Positions 1 through 8,984 are shown, counted from the stretch's first letter. The stretch: DNA of 64,000 nucleotides from Citrobacter amalonaticus Y19 (GCF_000981805.1 NZ_CP011132.1:620001-684000), one strand, 5' to 3'. The notes: generated by a model from the sequence alone, not told the origin. Program-made: numbers and translations.

Positions 1-4
1 GCAT
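1..4 (-). CDS. citX: Start codon of citX (partial)
   Basis: Only the start codon and one further base lie in the window. The reverse complement of positions 2-4 is ATG, placed three bases after the citF stop, exactly where citX (holo-citrate lyase synthase, which transfers the prosthetic group to CitD) begins in E. coli. The call rests on position alone, because no coding sequence is visible. Confidence 0.45.
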
Positions 5-7
5 GGC

Positions 8-1540
8 TTATTCCTTCACCTGATGAACAACGTCGATCACAGAACCATCGCGATAGCGCACTACGGCAATCACGCGGTCGGTGAATTCGATTGGACGAGG
101 TTCGCCAGTGAGTTGTTGCGCACGCTCTCGTAACCACTCAATAGAGACCACCTTCATCCCCGCTTCTTTCAGGCGTTCCGCCAGTTCCGGACGCGCCGGG
201 TTAACCGCAATACCATGATCGGTAACCAGAATGTCGACGCTGGAACCCGGTGTGACGCAGGTCAGCACGTTATCTACCAGCGTCGGAATGCGACCACGAA
301 CCAGTGGCGCGACGATGATCGACAGCGCGGCGGCGACGGCGGTATCGCAGTGACCGCCGGACGCGCCGCGAATGACGCCGTCAGAACCGGTCAGCACGTT
401 GACGTTAAACTGGGTATCGACTTCAAGCGCACTCAGCACAACCACGTCCAGACGGTCAACGGAGGCTCCTTTTGACCCCCAGTTGGCGTACTGGTTTGCG
501 CTGATTTCGATGTGATTCGGGTTGCGCGCCAGAGATTCAGCGGCGCTGCGGTCGAAGCTCTGTACGTCCAGCAGTTTGCGAATCAAGCCTTTTTCATGCA
601 GATCGACAATAGTGGCGGTGATGCCGCCCAGGGCGAAATCCGCGCGGATATCGCGGCTGCGCATTTTGTCTTCCAGGAAGCGGGTGACCGCCAGCGAGGC
701 ACCGCCGGTACCGGTTTGCAGTGAAAAACCTTCTTTGAAATAGCCTGAGTGGGCGATGACCTCTGCCGCGCTACGGGCAATCAGCAGTTCGCGCGGGTTG
801 GTGGTCATTCGGGTCGCGTCAGCCCCGATTTTATCGGCATCACCGACCTGGTCTATCTGCACTATCAGATCAACCTGATCCTGGGTAATGCTGGCCGGGT
901 TGTGCGGATAAGGCAGCAGTTGCTCCGTCAACAGCACTACCTGATTGGCGCTTTCCGCGTCAACGCGGGCATAACCGAGTGAGCCGCAGCACGCTTTACC
1001 GGTATAGCCGTTGGCGTTACCGAAAGGATCGCAGGACGGGACGCCGAGGAAAGCCACGTCAATATTGAGTTCGCCGCTCTGTACCAGATGCACGCGCCCG
1101 CCGTGGGAGTGAACCTGGACGGGCTCAGCCAGCAGACCGCGAGAGATCTCTTCTGCCAGCGGTCCGCGCAAACCGGAAGTATAAATGCGGCTGACGACGC
1201 CGCGACGAATATGGTCGACCAGCGGCGCGTGGCAGTCACTCAGCGAGCTGGAAGCCAGCGTCAGATTTTTAAATCCCATGCTGGCAATGGTTGCCATCAC
1301 CAGGTTGATGGTCAGGTCACCGCCGCGAAACGCGTGGTGGAAGGAGATGGTCATGCCATCCTGTAAACCGGAACGGCGGATCGCCTCTTCAAGGTTGGCG
1401 CACAGTTTTTGGTCACGGGGTTTTTGCGCCTGCAGAGTCTGTTTCGCGGTGCTCGTATAGGTGGAAAGGGCGCTTTCAGCCTGGCGACTCCAGGCCGCTA
1501 CCCGTTCCTGTCGTTGAGACTGTTCGTTTTTCTGGGTCAT
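8..1540 (-). CDS. citF: Citrate lyase alpha subunit (citrate CoA-transferase)
   Basis: CitF is the acyl carrier transferase of citrate lyase. It exchanges the acetyl group on CitD for citrate, so that CitE can cleave it to oxaloacetate and acetyl-ACP in the cytoplasm during anaerobic citrate fermentation. From the ATG at 1540 the protein has 510 residues, the usual length, beginning MTQKNEQSQRQERVAAWSRQ. An in-frame ATG 23 codons upstream lies inside citE and lacks family similarity, so it was not used. The C-terminal half carries the GSDGVIRGASGGHCD segment typical of the family. It lies 10 bp after citE and 3 bp before citX in the citCDEFX operon, so it should share control by DpiA and anaerobiosis. 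Confidence 0.96.
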   Translation of the reverse strand: MTQKNEQSQRQERVAAWSRQAESALSTYTSTAKQTLQAQKPRDQKLCANLEEAIRRSGLQDGMTISFHHAFRGGDLTINLVMATIASMGFKNLTLASSSLSDCHAPLVDHIRRGVVSRIYTSGLRGPLAEEISRGLLAEPVQVHSHGGRVHLVQSGELNIDVAFLGVPSCDPFGNANGYTGKACCGSLGYARVDAESANQVVLLTEQLLPYPHNPASITQDQVDLIVQIDQVGDADKIGADATRMTTNPRELLIARSAAEVIAHSGYFKEGFSLQTGTGGASLAVTRFLEDKMRSRDIRADFALGGITATIVDLHEKGLIRKLLDVQSFDRSAAESLARNPNHIEISANQYANWGSKGASVDRLDVVVLSALEVDTQFNVNVLTGSDGVIRGASGGHCDTAVAAALSIIVAPLVRGRIPTLVDNVLTCVTPGSSVDILVTDHGIAVNPARPELAERLKEAGMKVVSIEWLRERAQQLTGEPRPIEFTDRVIAVVRYRDGSVIDVVHQVKE

Positions 1541-1550
1541 TGTTTTTGCC

Positions 1551-2459
1551 TTATTCTTCGCGGATGCCGGAAAGTTCTGCGCGGGAGAGCACCAGACGTG
1601 CGCGCTCAATCACCGGGCTATCGACCATCTTGCCGTTCAGGGAAACCACCCCGAGACCTTCGCGGGCGGCGGCTTCTGCGGCTTCCACGACCAGACGCGC
1701 ATGCGTCACTTCTTTTTGCGTCGGGGCATACAGGTTGTGCAGCAGTTCAATCTGGCGGGGGTTGATCAGCGATTTGCCGTCAAAGCCCAACTGTTTGATG
1801 TGGGCCGCTTCGTGCAGAAAGCCCGCTTCGTTGTTGGCATCGGAATAGACGGTATCGAACGCCTGAATCCCGGCGGAGCGCGCGGCCTGCAAAATGGAGC
1901 AGCGAGCAAACAGTAATTCAGTGCCTTCTGGTGAACGTTCTGTACGCAGGTTGCGTACGTAATCTTCTGCCCCCAGCGCGATCCCTATCAGACGCTCAGA
2001 CGCGTGGGCAATTTCCACGGCGCGGGTGATGCCTAACGGTGACTCGATGGCGGCCAGCAGACCCGTGCTGCCCGGCTCGCGACCGCAGGCTTTTTCAATG
2101 CGCAGAATTTCGCTTTCGATATCGATAACATCCTGAGCGGTATCGGTCTTCGGCAGACGAACCACGTCTGCGCCGCCGCGAACGACCGCTTCCAGATCGT
2201 TGATCCCCCATTCGGAATCCAGCGCATTAACGCGCACGATGGTTTCGACGTCGTGATAGAGCGGATGCTGCAGCGCGTGGTAGACCAGGCGACGCGCGGT
2301 GTCTTTTTCACGCAGCGCGACGGAGTCTTCCAGGTCAAACATCAGGGCATCTGCCGGATAGATGAAAGAGTTGCTGACCATTGCGGCGTTGGCGCCAGGG
2401 ACAAACAACATGCTGCGGCGAGTGCGCGTTTTGCGCTGTTGCAAAGAAGCGGAAATCAT
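1551..2459 (-). CDS. citE: Citrate lyase beta subunit (citryl-ACP lyase)
   Basis: CitE splits citryl-ACP into oxaloacetate and acetyl-ACP. The 302-residue product has the exact length of the E. coli enzyme and the HpcH/HpaI-type TIM-barrel motifs RRSMLFVPGAN near the N terminus, DLEDSV (metal and substrate loop), RVNALDSEWG, LPKTD and IALGAEDY. Its start overlaps the citD stop by four bases (ATGA), which indicates translational coupling. It is the third gene of the citCDEF operon. Confidence 0.97.
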   Translation of the reverse strand: MISASLQQRKTRTRRSMLFVPGANAAMVSNSFIYPADALMFDLEDSVALREKDTARRLVYHALQHPLYHDVETIVRVNALDSEWGINDLEAVVRGGADVVRLPKTDTAQDVIDIESEILRIEKACGREPGSTGLLAAIESPLGITRAVEIAHASERLIGIALGAEDYVRNLRTERSPEGTELLFARCSILQAARSAGIQAFDTVYSDANNEAGFLHEAAHIKQLGFDGKSLINPRQIELLHNLYAPTQKEVTHARLVVEAAEAAAREGLGVVSLNGKMVDSPVIERARLVLSRAELSGIREE

Positions 2460-2752
2460 TGACGATCCTCCCAGGGCAAGGCCGGGATACCGCTGGCGCG
2501 TGCCAGTAATGCTTCCAGTCGTGCACGTAAAATGCAGTCCAGCGCGCCTTTATCATCGACATTCAATTGCACGCCGCGCACGTCATACTGCGCCAGAACA
2601 GCCAGAATGGTGGCGCGAATGGCCTCGCCAAACTGTTTCTCAACGCTGCTGTTGATCTGCAGGTCAATATCCTGCGTATCGAGAGGGGCGATGCGTATCA
2701 TCACATCACCGGACTCAAGTGTGCCTGCGACGGCAGCCTGGTTTATTTTCAT
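2456..2752 (-). CDS. citD: Citrate lyase gamma subunit (acyl carrier protein)
   Basis: CitD is the small acyl carrier subunit that holds the phosphoribosyl-dephospho-CoA group through which acetyl and citryl groups are passed between CitF and CitE. The product is 98 residues, the family length. The N terminus MKINQAAVAGTLESGD places the attachment serine at residue 14. It overlaps citC by four bases at its start and citE by four bases at its end, so all three are probably translated in step. Confidence 0.96.
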   Translation of the reverse strand: MKINQAAVAGTLESGDVMIRIAPLDTQDIDLQINSSVEKQFGEAIRATILAVLAQYDVRGVQLNVDDKGALDCILRARLEALLARASGIPALPWEDRQ

Positions 2753-3825
2753 TTTTCACCTGTTACTAATGCGGGGGTCTTTTGGCGGACTGTCGCGTGA
2801 GCGGGCGCGCGTTCAGGCATGTTTTGCAGATACAGCAAAGTGGCTGAAGGCACCAGCGACGCGATAGCCGTGAGATCTTTTTTCACGAGCAGTTTGCGCA
2901 CCAGAGAAGCGGAGATCGGCGTCTCCTGGAAACACAGTCGCTCAATTTCCACCAGTTCAATGGGCGGGGCGGGGAGGGTCGGCGTTTCCAGCCAGAAACG
3001 CATGTCGTGGTTATACTGGGCGGTTACGCCGCAATACGGTTCCGTACCGACAAAGCGATGGGTGATCCCCAGCGCAGGTGCCAGATACTGACGGAAAATT
3101 TTCAAATCGATTTCGGTATAGCAATGGTTGATGACGCTCTGCTCTTTGATGAAGTAGCACGGGAATGTGGCTCGCGAAATGATGTATTCCGAACCGCGAT
3201 GGACGGTGAGATGCGCAATATCCGCCGTGCCTTTAAGCACCAGATTGAGTCGGTCCTCATACGGGAAACGGGAAGTATCTTCTTTCACCAGAAACAGATG
3301 AAGCCAGTCACACTGCGCCGCCGCCTGTTGGATCAAATAGCGGTGGCCATTGGTGAACGGGTTGGCATTCATCACGATGCAGCCGATTCTCTTGCCGTCA
3401 TGACGCAGTTTGCTTAACGACTCCGCGTAGCGTTTCAGACGCGTGGTGCTGTTTTCCATCAGTACCATGATGCCGGGAACGCTGGTGAGGGTTGAAAATC
3501 CGCACTGCCTGAACAACGTTTCATACTCTGTTTTGGTATAAATGAAGAGATGCGTGCAGTGTCTTTCGTAGGCGAGGTTGATCAGTTCCGTCGCCAGCGT
3601 GAGCGCTAAGCCCTCACCGCGTACTGATTCGCTAATGGCAACGCACTTAATGATATTTCCGGCGATTCCGCCGCAGGCGATGAGTTTTTCGTCACGGGTA
3701 ACGGTAATAAAAACCTCAACGGTGGTATCGACGCTCAGATCATTTTCTTTCAGGAATTGCGTGATCGCCGCCATTTTTATATTTTCTGAGCGTTTAACGC
3801 GCGTGAACACATTATTACCAAACAT
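2749..3825 (-). CDS. citC: Citrate lyase ligase (activates CitD)
   Basis: CitC acetylates the prosthetic group of CitD with acetate and ATP and so switches citrate lyase on. The first half (to about residue 135) is GNAT-like. The second half is a nucleotidyltransferase fold with the motif NANPFTNGHRYLI, which contains the HxGH-like ATP site. The ATG at 3825 gives 358 residues starting MFGNNVFTRVKRSEN, matching the E. coli start. The frame extends 29 codons further upstream, but that part is AT-rich promoter sequence. It is the first gene of the citrate lyase operon, transcribed away from dpiB. Confidence 0.94.
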   Translation of the reverse strand: MFGNNVFTRVKRSENIKMAAITQFLKENDLSVDTTVEVFITVTRDEKLIACGGIAGNIIKCVAISESVRGEGLALTLATELINLAYERHCTHLFIYTKTEYETLFRQCGFSTLTSVPGIMVLMENSTTRLKRYAESLSKLRHDGKRIGCIVMNANPFTNGHRYLIQQAAAQCDWLHLFLVKEDTSRFPYEDRLNLVLKGTADIAHLTVHRGSEYIISRATFPCYFIKEQSVINHCYTEIDLKIFRQYLAPALGITHRFVGTEPYCGVTAQYNHDMRFWLETPTLPAPPIELVEIERLCFQETPISASLVRKLLVKKDLTAIASLVPSATLLYLQNMPERAPAHATVRQKTPALVTGEK

Positions 3826-4201
3826 AGTGGAAGCATCCTGAAGATATATTGTTGTTGCCAGTTTTGTGTGTATGTTGTATGAAAATACGATTTGATAACG
3901 TTTTGTTTTCATTCCGGGAAAAAGATGATTTTGCTACGGTCTATTTCTTTTTTTCCCGAATGCATACATCGTAAGGAGTATTTTTGAGATAAATTTTGAT
4001 TTATTTCACAAAGAGTTAGATGGTTTTTATGGGTTTAATGGTTTTAAGTTTTTTAATTATTCTTATCGTAGATTGTGACGTGGAGTTAAATGACTTAATT
4101 GATTTAATGTGGTGAATCTGTAACGATCGTCTTTATTTTCTGTGTGCCCGGATAAAACATTTTCATTACATTTGCAGGCGAACTATACCGAATAACGCCC
4201 G
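3826..4201. promoter_or_regulatory. citC-dpiB divergent control region
   Basis: This 376-bp, strongly AT-rich stretch separates divergent citC and dpiB. In E. coli the DpiA response regulator binds AT-rich sequence here and drives both operons. I see no open reading frame of note and one good CRP-like site (annotated separately). Assigning DpiA sites by eye is not possible, because its consensus is only A/T richness. Confidence 0.6.
3995..4010. promoter_or_regulatory. Candidate CRP site in citC-dpiB region
   Basis: TTTGA-N6-TCACA matches nine of ten bases of the CRP half-sites TGTGA-N6-TCACA with correct spacing. It lies about 170 bp upstream of citC and 205 bp upstream of dpiB. Catabolite control of citrate fermentation operons by CRP is established in Klebsiella; applying it here is inference. 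Confidence 0.45.
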
Positions 4202-5875
4202 TTGAGGAACAGTCATGTTGGTTCAAAAAATAAAAGGCCGTTTTCTTTTTTTCGCCGACTGGCATTTCCGTTGCGCATTTTTCTGCTTATTCTCGTTTTC
4301 TCAGTGTTCATTATTGCCGCACTGGCACAGTATTTTTCCGCCAGCTTTGAAGATTATTTGAGTGCACATGTCCGCGACATGGCGATGAATCAGGCGAAGA
4401 TTATTGCCGCCAACGACAGCATCATTGCGGCAGTAAAGGCACGCGATACCAAACGACTGGCGATCATTGCTAATAAATTGCAGAGCGACACCGATTTTGA
4501 CTACGTGGTGATTGGCGATAGCCACTCTATCCGACTCTATCACCCTAATCCGGCGAAAATCGGCTACCCGATGCAATTCACCAAGCCGGGCGCGCTGGAG
4601 AGGGGGGAGAGTTATATCATTACCGGCACGGGCTCTATCGGTCTGGCGATGCGGGCAAAAACGCCCATCTTTGATGATGGCGGCAATGTCATTGGCGTGG
4701 TCTCCATTGGCTATCTGGTCAGTAAAATTGACAGCTGGCGGCTGGACTTCATTCTGCCGATGGCTGGCGTGTTTGTTCTGCTGCTGGGAGTACTGATGCT
4801 GCTCTCCTGGTTTTTTGCCGCCCACATCCGTCGCCAGATGATGGGGATGGAACCGAAGCAAATTGCCCGGGTGGTTCGTCAGCAGGAAGCGCTGTTCAGC
4901 TCGGTTTATGAAGGACTGATAGCCGTTGATCCGGATGGCTATATTACCGCCATTAACCGCAGTGCGAGAAAGATGCTCGGCCTGCGTTCGCCGGGTCGAC
5001 AGTGGTTGGGCAAACCGATTCACGAGGTGGTGAGCCCGTCGGATTTCTTTACCGAGCAAATTGCCGAAAAGCGTGTGGACGCGATGGTGAACTTCAATGG
5101 CCTGAGCGTTATCGCCAACCGTGAGGCAATCCGTTCAGGTGATGAACTGTTGGGGGCGATCATCAGTTTCCGCAGCAAAGACGAAATCGCCACTCTGAAC
5201 GCGCAACTGACGCAGATTAAGCAATATGTGGAGAGCCTCAGGACGTTACGGCATGAACACCTGAACTGGATGTCAACGCTCAATGGCCTGCTGCAAATGA
5301 AAGAATACGATCGGGTCAGGGAGATGGTACAGGGGGAGTCGCAGGCACAGCAGCAGTTAATCGACAGCCTGCGCGAGTCGTTTGCCGATCGCCAGGTGGC
5401 GGGGCTGTTGTTTGGTAAGGTGCAGCGTGCGCGCGAACTGGGGCTCAAAATGACGATCGTTCCTGGAAGCCAGCTTCAGCAGTTGCCGGAAGGGCTGGAC
5501 AGTACCGAATTTGCGGCGATTGTCGGGAATCTCCTCGATAACGCATTTGAAGCCAGTTTGCGCACCGAGCAAGGGAATAAGGTTGTGGAACTGTACCTGA
5601 GCGATGATGGCGATGATGTGGTGATCGAAGTTGCCGACCAGGGATGCGGTGTCCCTGAAGCATTGCGCGAGAAAATATTTGAACAAGGTGTGAGCACCCG
5701 TTCCGATGAGCCGGGTGAGCACGGCATAGGACTGTACCTGATTGCAAGTTATGTGGGGCGCTGTGGCGGAATGATTACCCTGGAAGATAACGATCCCTGC
5801 GGCACTTTATTCTCTCTTTTTATTCCGAAAGTGAAAAAGAACAATGACGGAACCATTAACCCTATTAATCATTGA
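4202..5875 (+). CDS. dpiB: Sensor histidine kinase DpiB/CitA for citrate (start disrupted?)
   Basis: This is a membrane sensor kinase of the CitA/DcuS family. A transmembrane helix at about residues 25-45 is followed by a periplasmic PAS (citrate-binding) domain, a second helix at about 183-208, a cytoplasmic PAS domain, the phosphoacceptor segment LRTLRHEHLNWMSTL and an ATPase domain with NLLDNAFEAS and GEHGIGLYLI. The continuous frame is open from a TTG at 4202 (557 residues), but that TTG has no ribosome site. A good Shine-Dalgarno (GAGGA, 4204-4208) serves an ATG at 4215 in another frame. One extra A in the six-A run at 4225-4230 would join that ATG to the kinase frame, giving MLVQKNKRPF at the start. 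So either a rare TTG start, a one-base mutation or a sequence error is present. Its end overlaps dpiA by 32 bp. Confidence 0.9.
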   Translation: MRNSHVGSKNKRPFSFFRRLAFPLRIFLLILVFSVFIIAALAQYFSASFEDYLSAHVRDMAMNQAKIIAANDSIIAAVKARDTKRLAIIANKLQSDTDFDYVVIGDSHSIRLYHPNPAKIGYPMQFTKPGALERGESYIITGTGSIGLAMRAKTPIFDDGGNVIGVVSIGYLVSKIDSWRLDFILPMAGVFVLLLGVLMLLSWFFAAHIRRQMMGMEPKQIARVVRQQEALFSSVYEGLIAVDPDGYITAINRSARKMLGLRSPGRQWLGKPIHEVVSPSDFFTEQIAEKRVDAMVNFNGLSVIANREAIRSGDELLGAIISFRSKDEIATLNAQLTQIKQYVESLRTLRHEHLNWMSTLNGLLQMKEYDRVREMVQGESQAQQQLIDSLRESFADRQVAGLLFGKVQRARELGLKMTIVPGSQLQQLPEGLDSTEFAAIVGNLLDNAFEASLRTEQGNKVVELYLSDDGDDVVIEVADQGCGVPEALREKIFEQGVSTRSDEPGEHGIGLYLIASYVGRCGGMITLEDNDPCGTLFSLFIPKVKKNNDGTINPINH

Positions 5876-6521
5876 AGATGAAATGTTGCTTGCTGAGATG
5901 CATGCAGAGTACATCCGCCATATTCCTGGTTTTCATCAGATTTGGTTAGCCGGTAATCTGGCGCAGGCAAGAATGATGATCGAACGATTCAAACCGGGTC
6001 TCATTTTGCTGGATAACTACCTTCCGGACGGGAAGGGGATCACGCTGTTGCATGAGCTGACGGAGTCGCATTATCCCGGCGGGGTGGTCTTTACCACCGC
6101 CGCCAGCGATATGGAAACGGTGGCGGACGCGGTACGCAGCGGGGCGTTTGATTATCTGATCAAACCGATTGCTTATGAGCGCCTGGGGCAAACACTTACC
6201 CGTTACCAGCAGCGCAGACGGATGCTGGCAGAAAACGACAGTGCCAGCCAGCGACAAATTGATGAGATGTTTAATGCCTATGCACGAGGCGAGCCGAAAG
6301 ATGAGCTGCCCACCGGCATTGATGTGTTAACGCTCAATGCGGTCAAAAAGTTGTTTACTGACCCGCAGGTGCAGCACACCGCGGAGACCGTCGCGCAGGC
6401 GCTGACCATCAGCCGTACGACCGCCAGACGGTATCTCGAATATTGCGCCAGTCGGCATTTGATTATTGCGGAAATTGTGCACGGCAAAGTGGGGAGACCG
6501 CAGCGAATTTACCACGGTTAA
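5844..6521 (+). CDS. dpiA: Response regulator DpiA (CitB type)
   Basis: DpiA is the DNA-binding partner of DpiB and activates the citrate lyase operon when citrate is present without oxygen. The 225-residue product has a receiver domain with acidic residues E11, D12 and E13, phosphoacceptor D57 in LILLDNYLPDG, the switch threonine in FTTAAS and a lysine in YLIKPIA. A C-terminal helix-turn-helix follows, with AETVAQALTISRTTARRYLE at about 175-195. It overlaps dpiB by 32 bp, so the two are translated together. It converges on dcuC with a REP-type palindrome between them. Confidence 0.96.
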   Translation: MTEPLTLLIIEDEMLLAEMHAEYIRHIPGFHQIWLAGNLAQARMMIERFKPGLILLDNYLPDGKGITLLHELTESHYPGGVVFTTAASDMETVADAVRSGAFDYLIKPIAYERLGQTLTRYQQRRRMLAENDSASQRQIDEMFNAYARGEPKDELPTGIDVLTLNAVKKLFTDPQVQHTAETVAQALTISRTTARRYLEYCASRHLIIAEIVHGKVGRPQRIYHG

Positions 6522-6532
6522 TGACGCGTATG

Positions 6533-6564
6533 GCCGGATGAGACGCACTGCGCCACCATCCGGC
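6533..6564. repeat. REP-type palindrome between dpiA and dcuC
   Basis: GCCGGATG (6533-6540) and CATCCGGC (6557-6564) form perfect arms around a 16-base centre. The sequence is the enterobacterial repetitive extragenic palindrome type and sits between two convergent genes, where it can protect both 3' ends. No separate intrinsic terminator was seen. Confidence 0.8.
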
Positions 6565-6576
6565 ATTGGCTCTGAA

Positions 6577-7962
6577 TCAGCCTCCCGTCACCGCGGAAGA
6601 TGAACCCGGAACCATCACTTCAGTCGCGATGATAACGATCAACAACCCGACCATGACGGGTACGGATGTGCGTTTCACCACTTCGAACGGCGAGATTTTT
6701 GCCATCCCTGCGACTGCCACGACCACGCCGGAGACCGGGGAGATCGTACGGCCCAGGTTGGACGCCTGCAGCATCGGAATCGACAAATACGCGGGGTTGA
6801 TGCCCGATGAGTGCGCCAGCTTAGGAATCATTTCAACGAAGGCATAGAACGGCGCGTTACCGGAGCCGGTCGTCATTGCTGCCAGCATGGTCAGAATCAC
6901 CAGTACCAGCATCAGGATGATGCTCGCCGACCCAAACGAGGTGGCAATTGAGATCAGGCTCTGGATGAAACCAATCGTGCTCAGACCCTGTGCGAAAACG
7001 CCCGCTGCGACTAACAGCATCACCACGTTTGCAAACGCATCGGCCATGCCGCGATACGCCACTTCCAGTCCTGAATACACTTTCTGGGTGTTGAAACCCC
7101 GGATAAATTCCAGTACCGCAGCGATAAGCATGCAGAGCACCAGAATCGTAATGATGTGTAGTTGCGGACCCCACTTACCATCAAAAATCAGCACCCCGAT
7201 AATCGGCGTAAACGGCAGAATGGCGTAGAACGCCGGTGCCGTGGTGGTGATTTCATTCACGTCGAGTATTTCGTGGGCAGCATTTTCTTTTTTATCCAGA
7301 TAGCGTTGCCAGAAATAGTGCGCAATCGCCATCCCGATGATCGCCGCAATGGAGATCGGCAGCGTAGTTTTAAAGGCAAAATCGATCAGCGGCATTTCGG
7401 CTGCTTTGGCAGCCAGTACCACATCACCTGAGGTGGGGGAAAGGATAATTGCCGCAGGGGAAGCACAGATAGCCGCAGCGGCACCGCGGCTAATCCCCAC
7501 GTTGACCATGACCGGGAAAAGCGTTGCCATCAACAACACGCCGAGTCCGGTGGCGGAAGAGACCGCCAGGGACATCAGACAGGCGACAAAATAGGCGGCA
7601 ATCATCAGCAGATAGGGCGAGTTGATGTACTGCAAAGGCTTCGAAGCCAGTTTCACGACCATATCGTTCGCGCCGATGTGGGTCATGTAGGCGGCAAAAC
7701 CGCAGAGCATCATGATCATCATACCGAGATCGCCACCACGGCTCATCAGCAGGATCTTGACGTACTCAACGATATCCGTTGCGGAATAGCCCGTAGAGGT
7801 CTCGCTGGAAGGCAGCACTTTGTGGCCCATCAGGGCGCTGATAATCAGCAGCGCCAGACCGCCAACAAAGAGCACGCCGGTAGCCGAATACCCTTTAATG
7901 ATGTAGCGCGCTACACCCACAATAACCACAACTCCAATAAGGAGTTCGATAAAAGTCAACAT
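6577..7962 (-). CDS. dcuC: Anaerobic C4-dicarboxylate carrier DcuC
   Basis: DcuC is an inner-membrane carrier that mainly exports succinate during fermentation. The 461-residue product has the same length as the E. coli protein and reads as about a dozen hydrophobic helices, with no signal peptide. It fits the neighbouring citrate operon, since citrate fermentation ends in succinate that must leave the cell. It is transcribed away from pagP, and an FNR-like site lies about 100 bp upstream of its ATG. Confidence 0.95.
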   Translation of the reverse strand: MLTFIELLIGVVVIVGVARYIIKGYSATGVLFVGGLALLIISALMGHKVLPSSETSTGYSATDIVEYVKILLMSRGGDLGMMIMMLCGFAAYMTHIGANDMVVKLASKPLQYINSPYLLMIAAYFVACLMSLAVSSATGLGVLLMATLFPVMVNVGISRGAAAAICASPAAIILSPTSGDVVLAAKAAEMPLIDFAFKTTLPISIAAIIGMAIAHYFWQRYLDKKENAAHEILDVNEITTTAPAFYAILPFTPIIGVLIFDGKWGPQLHIITILVLCMLIAAVLEFIRGFNTQKVYSGLEVAYRGMADAFANVVMLLVAAGVFAQGLSTIGFIQSLISIATSFGSASIILMLVLVILTMLAAMTTGSGNAPFYAFVEMIPKLAHSSGINPAYLSIPMLQASNLGRTISPVSGVVVAVAGMAKISPFEVVKRTSVPVMVGLLIVIIATEVMVPGSSSAVTGG

Positions 7963-8052
7963 TGTTTCCCCTGTCGCGTGGACACCAGAAGTAAAATTAA
8001 GAAAATGCCAATTGTTGGGGTGAAAATGTGCCGAATAAGTGCGTGCTACTTG

Positions 8053-8066
8053 CTGATTAAAATCAA
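8053..8066. promoter_or_regulatory. Candidate FNR site for dcuC
   Basis: CTGAT-TAAA-ATCAA matches the FNR consensus TTGAT-N4-ATCAA in nine of ten positions. Its centre is about 97 bp upstream of the dcuC start codon. Anaerobic activation of dcuC by FNR is established in E. coli, so the site fits the gene. Confidence 0.65.
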
Positions 8067-8359
8067 TAAACAGAACGATTAACTGTCGGTAAACGACTAT
8101 TTTTGCTTTAGGGTGATGAAGACAAAATATTTTATTTTCACATTTCCAGGAAAATTCTCGATTGTTTTGTTTTTGTTTTATTTGTGTTTTATTATTGTTA
8201 GTTATCGACAGCTGAGGAGTTTTTCTACCATAATTGTGGCAAAATCATACAATATCTGACTGATAATTCAGCGATAAATAACACTGCAAAGAATAAGGCT
8301 TAATTAGTGTATTCAAAATCTTAGAACAATCTGATTCAGGTTAGCGCGGTGGCTGTTAA

Positions 8360-8376
8360 GGTTTCATTCAAGTTTA
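8360..8376 (+). promoter_or_regulatory. Candidate PhoP box for pagP
   Basis: GGTTTC (8360-8365) and AGTTTA (8371-8376) form an 11-bp-spaced direct repeat. They match the PhoP half-site (G/T)GTTTA in five of six positions each. The repeat lies 30 bp upstream of the pagP ATG. pagP is a PhoP-PhoQ-activated gene in Salmonella. The -10 element is not obvious. Confidence 0.5.
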
Positions 8377-8405
8377 TTTTGGTACCATAAAGACTGAACT
8401 TAAGA

Positions 8406-8984
8406 ATGGTAATAAATGTTGTGAGCGCAGCTAAAAAATATTTTCTCCTTTTTTCATTTCTTTTTATTCAGTTAGCAATGCAGCCGCGTGCGGTGGCGGA
8501 AGAAAAAGGATGGTTTAATACCTTTACAGACAATGTTGCCGAAACCTGGCAGCAGCCTGAGCATTATGATTTGTACATTCCCGCCATAACCTGGCACGCA
8601 CGTTTTGCCTATGATAAGGAAAAAACCGATCGTTATAACGAACGTCCGTGGGGCGGTGGTTTTGGTCAGTCGCGCTGGGATGAAAAGGGGAACTGGCACG
8701 GCTTGTATATCATGGCCTTCAAAGATTCATGGAATAAATGGGAACCGATTGGCGGTTATGGCTGGGAGAGTACCTGGCGGCCCCTGCCGGATGATAATTT
8801 TCATCTGGGACTCGGTTTTACCGCCGGGGTGACGGCCCGTGATAACTGGAACTACATTCCTCTTCCGGTCCTGTTACCGTTGGCTTCCATCGGTTACGGT
8901 CCGGCAACGTTTCAGATGACCTATATCCCAGGTACCTATAACAACGGCAACGTCTACTTTGCGTGGATGCGCTTTCAGTTCTGA
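8406..8984 (+). CDS. pagP: Lipid A palmitoyltransferase PagP
   Basis: PagP is an outer-membrane beta-barrel enzyme that moves palmitate from a phospholipid onto lipid A, giving resistance to cationic peptides. The 192-residue precursor has a signal peptide (about 1-31, cleaved after AVA). The mature barrel is almost identical to the E. coli protein. The catalytic residues are seen as H64 (TWHARF), D107 and S108 (FKDSWNKW). The C terminus AWMRFQF is a typical outer-membrane sorting end. A PhoP-box-like repeat precedes it. The ATG at 8406 was kept because it leaves a complete signal sequence. Confidence 0.95.
   Translation: MVINVVSAAKKYFLLFSFLFIQLAMQPRAVAEEKGWFNTFTDNVAETWQQPEHYDLYIPAITWHARFAYDKEKTDRYNERPWGGGFGQSRWDEKGNWHGLYIMAFKDSWNKWEPIGGYGWESTWRPLPDDNFHLGLGFTAGVTARDNWNYIPLPVLLPLASIGYGPATFQMTYIPGTYNNGNVYFAWMRFQF

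Larger units (their letters stand above)
7963..8405. promoter_or_regulatory. dcuC-pagP divergent intergenic region
   Basis: This 443-bp AT-rich stretch lies between divergent dcuC and pagP. It holds an FNR-like site near dcuC and a PhoP-box-like repeat near pagP, both annotated separately. Nothing gene-like was recognised in the remaining 250 bp. Confidence 0.6.
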
